Shown here in pieces: positions 46,593 to 56,100 of a stretch of 64,000 nucleotides of DNA. Within the stretch, counting starts at the first letter, position 1, and each line of letters opens with the position of its first letter. Below the pieces are notes generated by a model. The model did not search any database, was not told where the DNA came from, and saw only the letters and a program-made list of their open reading frames with translations. A program made the translations under genes and the position numbers. Source of the stretch: Paracentrotus lividus (lineage: Eukaryota; Echinodermata; Echinoidea; Camarodonta; Echinidae); contig CALNVZ010003432.1 of NCBI GenBank assembly GCA_940671915.1, forward strand, positions 13,573,005 to 13,637,004. The letters run 5' to 3'.

Positions 46593-46764
46593 CAGGCGCG
46601 GATCCAGGATTTTCCAGAGGGGGGGGGGGGCCCAACTTTGAAAAAAAATATATTTTGCGAGCGGAGCGGGCAAACGAGCGCAAAGCGCGAGTTTAAAACA
46701 TTTCCCGACATAATTTCATTTTTACTCCTATGAAAACAAAGTAATAATATTATACAAGCAAGCA

Positions 46765-46815
<51 letters not shown>

Positions 46816-48226
46816 AATATTTTATACAAAACTTTGGTGGTTTGAAAATTGCCACCATGAATACGATTATTACCCCCATTATTATTACTGCGAGCGCAAA
46901 CTATGCCATTTAATTACCTGAAAGAACGGCATGTTATGCCCAAGTTGTTAATATGCCAGAGGCAGTGGAACGAAATTGAAAGTGGGGGGTCGAGATGGAA
47001 AAGGGGCATTTTTCCTGAAAAGGGGGCAGTTGAGACCAGAGGCATAAAGAGAAATGTATTTGGATGAATAGGGGGTGCGCCCCCCAAAATTGCATTTTTT
47101 TAATTGATGTTTTTAAGAATGTGTTTGGTATTTCATTAATGAAAAAAAAAAAGCAAAGCGAGCCGAAAATTTTTAGCTATTATTTGAGATAATTGTGCAT
47201 TATAGACCTTATTTAGTATCCGCGAGCGCGAAGCGTGAGATGAAAAACTATGCATTATATACCCTACTGAATTGGTATTGAGGTAAAAATTTGAATTATT
47301 TGTGCATGATTTAGTATGAGCGAGCGCGAACCGAAAATTTTGGGTTTTAAAAGAAATATGGAATAAATAAAGTGGCACTTTCTAGTTTGTTTGTTTGTTT
47401 GTTTTTTTTTTAGATGATTGTGTATTATAGACCTTATTTAGTATCCGCGAACGAGAAGCGCGAGCTGAAAATTTTGAGGTAAAAATTGGAGTTATTTTGT
47501 GCATTATGATTTAGCATCAGCGAGCGCGAAGCGCGAGCCGAAAATTTGGGATTTTAAAAGATATATAGAATAAATAAAGGTGCAATTTCTAGTATAAAAA
47601 GTTGTAGATAATTGTGTATAGACCCTATTTAGTATCCGCGAGCGAGAAGCGCGAGCTGAAAATTTTGAGGTAAAATTTTGAGTTATTTTGTGCATTATGA
47701 TTTAGTGTCAGCGAGCGCGAAGCGCGAGCCGAAAATTTGGGGTTTCAAAAAATATATTGAATAAATAAAGGGGCACTTTCTAGTATTCCCATGAGGTCGA
47801 CTATTTTTCCCAAGAGGCCGAGGGCCCACGAGGCCGAGGGTCCACGAGGCCTCTTTTCTCTGTGAAATTTTGAAACTTTAGTTTTAAATATTTTCCTTAT
47901 TTTTACTTTTCGTCACTTATGCATTTCTTTTTCTTTAAAAAAAGGGTGTTTAAGCAGTATATTGCAAAATACAATATGAGAAAAATCGGCCTCGTATGGG
48001 CCCTCCCCACATTAAAGGCCTTAGTTATGGTCGTCTAGAACCCAATAAGCCTATTTCGCGCTTCTTATTGAATTAAGTTGGGCGAAAATTGTACAAGCAT
48101 CGGGTCTTATTCCTCTCTATTTCTTTCTTTTTCATCTTTTCTTTCCCTTTTTCCTTCTTTCTCCCTCTTTCTCCTCCTTTTTTTTTTTTTTTTTTTTGGG
48201 GGGCGGCCCCCCAGGATCCGCGCCTG
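46593..48226. mobile_element. 1.63-kb element with CAGGCGCGGATCC ends and CACAT target duplication
   Basis: CAGGCGCGGATCCAGG begins at 46593 and CCAGGATCCGCGCCTG ends at 48226, an almost perfect inverted pair. CACAT flanks both (46588-46592 and 48227-48231). Inside are a G run, a poly-A of about 41 (46773-46813), three tandem blocks with GCGAGCGCGAAGCGCGAGC and AAAATTT, and a poly-T/G run. No transposase frame, so it is non-autonomous. Confidence 0.72.
47205..47790. repeat. Tandem block repeat, about 200-220 bp unit, three copies
   Basis: Each unit contains TTTAGTATCCGCGAGCGAGAAGCGCGAGCTGAAAATTTT, GTGCATTATGATTTAG and CGAGCGCGAAGCGCGAGCCGAAAATTT (copies start near 47210, 47430 and 47628). 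Lies inside the 1.63-kb element. Confidence 0.75.
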
Positions 48227-48231
48227 CACAT

Positions 48232-49626
48232 GAATCTTGTTCTTGGGAATATACAAATTACCAGCCTTTTGGGGATGAGTCAAAAGCTGCAATAGAACTT
48301 GGAAATCTGTGCACATACCGGCATTATATAAAGATTTTATTCTTCACATTAGGCCTACAGCTGAAATATTATACAGCGCTTCGGGTTTCATAATGGAAAA
48401 ATGGGCGGAAATTTGCTCTGTGCGTTGCTCAGCCAGCTTTGTACAAAATAATGTGTATCAATGATAAAAAATAAAGAGTAGGCCTAATCATGAGTTTTCG
48501 TGCCCCGAAATTGAAAGTTCAATCTTTCTTCTATAAACTGAACATTAAACACTGATATCCAATGCAGGGAATTAGGGCTTTTGGGCTTTGCAAAAACACT
48601 AAAAACAGTCTAAATCATGAAAGTATATTGAGATAATGGATTTTGTTGACATTTTTTGGTGTGTCAGTAGCGGACGCAGACTTGAGTCACACAATGAACT
48701 TTTTACCGGGCCCATGCGTAAACATAATACTTTAGAGCTGCTTTTGTCCCCAGACAATTGGGCCCCGAAATGCACTAGCTCAATTCGATTTTCTTGGACC
48801 CGCGCCTGTGTGTACCCGGTTGAGTAAATCCGCGGCGTTAGGCCCATTGGCGGCGATCCCGGGGGGGGGGGGCGTGTCCCCCCTCGATTTTTAAAGCTTA
48901 ACATAATATGTTTATGTAGTGATTAGCTTGTGAAGATATAATAAAGAGATAAAATGTATGTCAAATACAATGCTAAATGTTATTATAAGGCAAAATTTTC
49001 GGCTCGCGCTTCGCGCTCGCAAACATTTTCATTAGTTTCTACATAAATGTGCGAAGTATGCCAATTTTTAGTGTATTATTTTTCACTTTCGGGTATTTCC
49101 GCCCCCCCCCCCAGTCGTGACATGAAATTAGGCCTATAAATTTTCGTTTGGAACAATCCAAACTGCAGCCGAAGATATAAAGAACATGTTTGGGTAAAGG
49201 GAATATAGGGAACTTTTTACCAATCAGAAGTTGTTTCTGTTCACAATTCAAGGCGTGCCCAACACAAGCTAAGCTTTTCGGGTTTTCGCCCCCTTCATTC
49301 TCAATTTGTAAATTTATTTTTGTATACTGTATCCGTTTAAGATGTTAATCAATGTATACTTTTTGTTTATGAAGGAAATAAATGTGATTTTCAATCAATC
49401 AATCAAAATCAATCAATTCTACATGAACAGTCTCAATACGGAGACGTATTAGACATCAGATATAAAATATCTTATTAAGCCTATATTTTATCAACTTTGA
49501 ATTCCTGCAAGTAGCATAAAGTAACCTAAAATATTAGAATATAACCAGCAAAAGATTGCTATCGTTTCATCGAATATATTGTCTAATTTCGAGTCTGAAT
49601 GCCGGGATTTCAGACTAGACTGCTGC

Positions 49627-49685
<59 letters not shown>

Positions 49686-50141
49686 CATAATAATATAATA
49701 TATAATACGATATAATGCAGCCAAGTTTTCGAAATGATATTTAGCGCTATTAAATCAGTGGCAAAGGAAAGCCGAGAATTTTTTCCTCCAAGTTCGAAGC
49801 GCGTTAGCCTATATAAAGATAAATAGCATTTAGTTTTCTCAAGATATTTGCTTTTCTATAGAGTGTTTATTTATAAAATAAACAATCGTTGCTATAATAA
49901 CCCCTAATGTCACAGCATAGAAACTAGGCCTATAACTACAAGAGTTTAGTTGAAATTTCTATAAGAATAATTAAAAAAAAATTGTTTTAAGCGTGAGTCC
50001 GATTAAGGATACCATAACAATTGTTGATCCAAATAATTTGCTGCTCAACATTTCTATGCACATCGCAGATCGAACGATCCGGAGTTCGTAAGAGGCATCA
50101 ACTTCAATCTTTGATAATCTTGTTAATCTTGACACATCATC
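48232..50141. other. Intergenic upstream of SNRPG
   Basis: Holds repeat-like material near 48660-49110 (GCGCCTGTG, GGCGGCGATCCCGGGGGG, GGCTCGCGCTTCGCGCTCGC). A LINE/SINE-like tail (GAAATAAATGTGATTTTCAATCAATCAATC) ends near 49412. A TA microsatellite follows at 49631-49682. The SNRPG promoter should lie in the last few hundred bases, but no core element is evident. Confidence 0.45.
49631..49682. repeat. TA microsatellite
   Basis: About 26 TA dinucleotides in a row. Confidence 0.95.
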
Positions 50142-50173
50142 ATGAGCAAAGCACATCCACCAGAACTCAAGAA
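50142..50173 (+). CDS. SNRPG: SNRPG exon 1
   Basis: ATG AGC AAA GCA CAT... encodes [10 protein letters not shown] plus two bases of the next Lys; donor is AA|GTATGT. Confidence 0.95.
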
Positions 50174-53100
50174 GTATGTTTTTTTCATGTTTGGTTTTTT
50201 GTTTACATTGGACATGGCTAAAACCATTACATTTTTGCTAGAAAATGCAAGTTTAAGTTCGTCGATTATATTGTCAATTACGATATTGTAAAATTCTTTG
50301 TCGCAAAATATACTGTGTTAAAGCGTCAAATTGAGAATAAAAATATAAATTTTGTAAATCAGTATATTCTCCAATATTGTCATTAGTTTATTCATCTTTT
50401 GTTGACAGTTCAAATACTCTTAACTCTTATTCATGATAATATTCCAGGTATTGAATGTGTATGTTTTCATTCATATTATTGGCATTGCATTGTCCCATGT
50501 ATATCTTTTTGTGTAGGGTCAAAGGCGTAGCCCAAGCGAAGCAAAGTCAGACAAGTCTTGATCTCTGAGTCTGATCTCTCCCCCTCCCTCTGAGGCTCTG
50601 TCTCGAGTACCAAGTCTAGAGCTCTCTAACTTGCCAATGCAGCATGTGGGGACAGTGAGCCCTGTCCATTGAGTGTTGATGATAATCCAGAGATGCCAAG
50701 TTCAGAGAGTGGCTGGGCGTGAGATTTTCAGCATCGTCTTTGGAAGCAGTGCGCACGCTTCGCGCGTTACCATATGTGCGCGCTGTACTAACTTGTACAT
50801 AAACGAGATGCGCGCACGCAACATATGTAACATTTAGTAAGCTATCTTGCATATAAGTTAACGATCGCCTGCATGAAAACATCGCACTCGCAATGTTTGT
50901 AGCGCGGCAAGACTGTCGATTTTTAGAGTTTTGAGGCCCAAAAATGTTTTTTTTTTTTTGGGCCTTCCAGTTTTTTTTCTGAGGCGTGAGATTATGAGGG
51001 CTGGGCGGGTGGGCGGGTGATGAGGCGCTGGGGCGTGAGTCTCGCGCCAGGGGCGTGAGACTTGGTAGGTCTGATAATCATCAGATCATGATTCGATGAG
51101 CCTGAGCATTCATTGATGCTGGTGTAGTCTGTAAATCTAACTGTTAACGTTAGACTTTCTTAAAATAAAAAAAATTGTAAATCAGTCAGAGAATACTGAA
51201 CAGCCAAATTTAGCTTTAAAAAAAAAAAAGAATTCTTGGTTTTTAACTGTACCAAATATTGTTTAAAATCAAGGGGCCTAACGTTAGCAGTTGGCCCTAT
51301 CATTATCAATATTATTAGATTCTTTAATAGATTAGATTACATATTAATAGATTCTAGGGGGTCGTACCACGAAACTACGGACAAGTTTATCTGCCAACCA
51401 CGGAGTTAGCTCCAATCTTACTATATCGGTACCACGAAGAGCTTCCAAGCTGGACAATGATATAAACCCCTCCCAAAAAGTTTCGCAAGTGGACTTTGGG
51501 CCATGATAACTTTTCAGGTACGCTTTAGTTATTCCTGATATTCATACCATTGGAAAGATAATTTATTCCCCTTTTTATTGATATCCTATTTGTAATGGTT
51601 TTGTCATGCTTCAATGCACATAATATCAAAATATGGAGAAAAGTAAAAAGTCAAATGTTGTAAAATGCACTTTTATTGATCACATTGAAGTTCCGCAACT
51701 TGACTTTAGGTCCTGATAACTTTGGGGATATTTTCTAATTTTCATTGAATTCTATACCATTGTCAAGTTAATTTATTCCTCTTTTGATTGATACCTTATT
51801 TGTCATGGTTATGTCATGCTTGGGTCCACAGGAACCCTGAATACCACCTGAATACATGGCAAAGCGAAAGATAATTTTCAGTTTAAATTTCTGTAACACT
51901 ACTTTGAAGCTTGATACATTTTAATGTGGGTTTTCAAGCATTATCAATTTTCATAGCATTAAGAAGTTCATTTATTCTTCTTTTTATTGATGCCCTAATT
52001 GCAATAGTAACATCATGTTTCAATGCACATAACTCATGAATATAATGCAAAGTAAAAAGTGAAAAATAGCGAAGTGCTTTGTTATTGCTGGCAACAGACA
52101 GTAATACTGACAATAGGCATTCAATTTGGAACATTTAACTTCTGACTTGTCCTAACATTCAGGTGTTCTGTGCATGCAAGATCGACACTCTCGTTACAAT
52201 TAGGGTGTCGTTAAAAAGAGGAATAAATTTATTTGACAATGGTATAAAATTCAATAAAAATTATAAAATACCCGTAAAAGTTATCAGGGCCTAAAGTCGA
52301 GTGGCTGAACTTCACTGTGATGAATGCATTTTGCAACATTTGACTTTTTACATTTCTCCATATTCTGATATTCTGTGCATTGAAGCATGAGAAAATCATT
52401 ACAAATATGATATCAATAAAAAGGGGAATAAATTATCTTTCAAATGGTATGAATATCAGGAATAACTAAAGCGTACCTGAAAAGTTATCATGGCCCAAAG
52501 TCCACTTGCGAAACTTTTTGGGAGGTTTTTATATATTTTGAATAATTTGGGAAACTGACCAGAAATATATAATATGAAAAAATGAGCAAAGAAAATGGGG
52601 TGCCATCGGGATTCGAACCAGAGACCTCCTGGATACTAGTCAGGCGCTCTAACCTACTGAGCTATAGTAAGCCCCGGTAGGGGTTGTCCCTAATACCGTT
52701 AACATCTTCCAATGCTCGAGTGGTCAGAAGCTATAGAACCGGCAATAAACCCGAAGGATAGAAATCAACTTGGAGTAAAATGCGAGGGATCACGGTGAAG
52801 TGATGCAGCTTTTTTTATTATAAATTTTGAAAATTGGGAAACTGACCAGAAATATATAATTGAAAAAATGAGCAAGAAAAGGGGTCCATCGGGATTCGAA
52901 CCAGAGACCTCCTGATACTAGTCAGGCGCTCTAACCTACTGAGCTATAGTAAGCCCCGTAGGGGTTGTCCCTAATACCCGTACTCTCAATGCTGAGTGGT
53001 CAGAAGCTATAGAAACCTGGCATAAACCGAAGGATAGAAATCAACTTGGAGTAAATGCGAGGGATCACGGTGAAGTGATGCAGCTTTTTTATTATAAAAT

Positions 53101-56100
53101 TTTGATAAATTTGGGAAACTGACCAGAAAATATATATATGAAAAAATGAGCAAAGAAAATGGGGTACCATCGGGATTCGAACCAGAGACCTCCTGGATAC
53201 TAGTCAGGCGCTCTAACCTACTGAGCTATAGTAAGCCCGCGGTAGGGGTTGTCCCTAATACCCGTTAACTCTTCAATGCTCGAATGGTCAGAAGCTATAG
53301 AAACCTGGCATAAACCCGAAGGATAGAATCAACTTGGAGTAAATGCGAGGAATCACGGTGAAGTGATGCAGCTTTTTTATTATAAATTTTGAATAATTTG
53401 GGAAACTGACCAGAAAATATATAATATGAAAAAATGAGCAAAGAAAATGGGTACCATCGGGATTCGAACCAGAGACTCTGGGTTTATATTACAGGAAAGA
53501 TGTCAACGAGTTTAAGCATTTATCACGGTTTCGCTAATAATTAAGAAATAGATCTATGTTTTAGCAAAAACTTTCAAATATTATTGAATATTGACGTACC
53601 GGTAATAAAATCGGTCAAAAACAGTGTTAAAACTCAATAAAATTATGTAAAAATTATAAAATGGTTATTAAACTACACACTGTCACTTAGACTGCGCATA
53701 TATTTTTAAAGCCAGTATCGAACTAACGCCTTGTTATATCACCACCTTCAAGTCCTACTACTTGATTCTGCCCCGATTCCTAACCCATAATGCAACATCC
53801 TGATATTGTAGTCTATAATTCGGGCCCATTTGAATGAAATCACACTTTTTCACTACTCAATGGATTCACACCATGATAATTATGTTGCCTAGTATCGAAA
53901 CGCATATTTTTCCCTTCAAAACATTTTAGTTTTCCAGTACAAATTAAACTGTAGGTAAATTTGACACCATTTTGTTAATAGTTATCTCAAAAGGTATATT
54001 TAAAGACTAGCTATTTATAACGCAAAGTCAATGAGAGTGTCGCTCAGTTCGCTCTCCCTTTAAAGATATTGATTATGAAATTAATAGAACCACCTTGGAA
54101 CATGAGACGGGTACCCCCTGGTGTACTAATTTGACAGAGAAACTGTTTATGCCATCTACGTTCTATGCGCTTTTCCTAAAGATATGACGGGTTTAGGAGC
54201 CATCGTAATGTTGTCCTTGATCTTGTCAGGGGGCTTCATGGTACCGCTTGTGGACAAGTAGCTCACTATCTCTGATTTAGTCAAGAAGTTAGACTTATGA
54301 TGGTTTCGTGGTATGGCCGCTAGACTTTTAAGGATCTATTCTAATTTTCTATTTTATATTTAAAATGGTATTGTCTATTGAGACAATGCTCAAGTCTTTG
54401 TATTTGCGATGCCAGTTAATGTTAGGTCTAACTATTATGAAAACCAAACAAAGCATTAAAATTCCAAAGAATAGGATAGGAAATGTTGAGTTTTTACCCC
54501 CCCCAAAAAAAAATAAAAAATTAAAAAAAAAAATAAAAAAAAAAAAAAAAAATAAATAAAAAAAAAAAAAAAAAATAAATAAAATAAATAAATAAATAAA
54601 AAATAAATAAATTGAAATTAAAAAAAAAAATCTTGTTTTTGCTGAACCAGTGTGTGCTGCACTATTTTTATTAGGCAGGGCCTACTGATTTCAGCTGGTC
54701 CACTGCACTGGACTGGTGTTTTCATTTTGTATTTGGCAACATTTATGCCCTATCCTAATCCAATCTTTATCATTTCTACTTTTGTTTTGTTATTTTCTTG
54801 TTACAGGTTCATGGACAAGAGGTTGTCATGTAAGTATAATCTTAATATTTTTCATGTTCTTAGAAATACATTCACATAATTTTATAGGGGCCTTCTTAAA
54901 TTTAACCGTCATAATATTAATCAGAAATTACATCATTTTGAAAACTCAACCTTTGATTTGTTATGTGATTATTAGAGAATTATTTAATTCAGATTTCTGG
55001 TCACAGATTACCTTTATTCTTTTGTAAATATAAATAGTCACAGCGTGACTACATGTTTATGCAGGAGCCAATAACATGAAACAAAACTATACCCCCCCCC
55101 CAAAAAAAAAAAGTAAAATAAATAAATACAAAAAAAAAATCAAGATACCATACTTATTATCCTGAGCACAATTGATTATCTTTTTTCACCCAACCAAAAT
55201 GACGCAGAATACTGACCGATAGTGATATGGCATAGTAATATTCGTAACCATCTTATTATTAAACGTAAAGGAATTTTAACGCCGTTGGGATGTTAAATAG
55301 ACAATTAATTTATTCATTTGTCTCCAACGGTAGATACCATGCAAATTGGTAGAAACACACGCAACTGCTGTGTGATAAATATTGGAACCAGACAGCTATG
55401 AAAAAAATCATAGGCTGCCCGGGCGGGATTCGAACCCACGACCTGTGGATTGCTAGACCACCGTCATAACCGCTAGACCACCGGAGTGCCCGTAGCGATC
55501 AAGGTTCATACTATCCCATATACATGAACATCAAACCGGTGGTCTAGCGGTTATGACGGTGGTCTAGCAATCCACAGGTCGTGGGTTCGAATCCCGTCCG
55601 GGCAGCCTATGATTTTTTTCATAGCTGTCTGGTTCCAATATTTATCACACAGCAGTTGCGTGTGTTTCTACCAATTTGCATGGTATCTACCGTTGGAGAC
55701 AAATGAATAAATTAATTGTCCATCTTATTATTGTTTAGTGAAGCTGAACGGCAACCGTCGAGTGACAGGTGTTCTCCGAGGTTTTGACCCCTTCATGAAC
55801 CTTGTAATTGATGAAGCAACAGAAGACGTCTCAGCTACACAGAAGAATGATATTGGCATGGTGGTAAGCAACTCATTTTCTCTAAATCAATTCATTTGAA
55901 ACTGAAGCAACGTGAAATTCATTCACCCACTCCCTGCCTTTAGCTTTTTAGGGTTAAATGGGTTCTTAACAAGAGATTTCATGACATGTGCTCTATCCAG
56001 GGGGAAGGTCGAAAAACTTCAACGCTGGACTGAAAACTTTACCTTATAATCTAACCCTAAACCGAACATAGAGCACAATTGCCACCCTAACCCGCACTGA

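Larger units (their letters stand above)
52534..53479 (-). repeat. Tandem array of tRNA-Thr-like units (about 283 bp, 3+ copies)
   Basis: The B-box sequence occurs at 52611, 52894, 53175 and 53462 (plus-strand position of ATTCGAACC), giving spacings of 283, 281 and 287 bp. Each full unit has a tRNA-like head on the minus strand and a shared ~205-bp spacer (GGGGTTGTCCCTAATACC...GATGCAGCTTTTTTATTATAAA). Units differ by scattered one-base indels. The fourth unit is cut off inside the tRNA part. Confidence 0.88.
51360..54318. mobile_element. Possible composite element with GGTCGTACCACGAAAC ends (2.96 kb)
   Basis: GGTCGTACCACGAAAC at the left and GTTTCGTGGTATGGCC at the right are inverted with 14 of 16 matches. 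Between them lie a foldback element (51460-52535), the tRNA-like array (52534-53479) and the dispersed repeat 53683-54068. No clear target duplication and no transposase, so a single composite element is only a hypothesis. Confidence 0.4.
55261..55719. mobile_element. Hairpin element with tRNA-like arms and 13-bp target duplication
   Basis: Two arms of 184 bp (55301-55484 and 55536-55719) are almost perfectly inverted, with a 51-bp loop between. CCATCTTATTATT flanks the unit at 55248-55260 and 55720-55732, as expected for an insertion duplication. The first 40 bp (55261-55300) lie outside the hairpin. Each arm carries a tRNA-like segment. The right arm ends 19 bp before SNRPG exon 3, so the retained copy of the direct repeat now forms the acceptor tract (CCATCTTATTATTGTTTAG). 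Confidence 0.85.

Noticed and set aside
52597..53478. Functional tRNA-Thr genes
   Set aside because: A and B boxes are fine, but acceptor stems do not pair and the anticodon stem has a mismatch in every unit; kept as tRNA-like repeats.
52534..53479. CRISPR-like array
   Set aside because: Repeats are 283 bp, contain tRNA-like parts and sit in an animal intron; no short repeat-spacer pattern.
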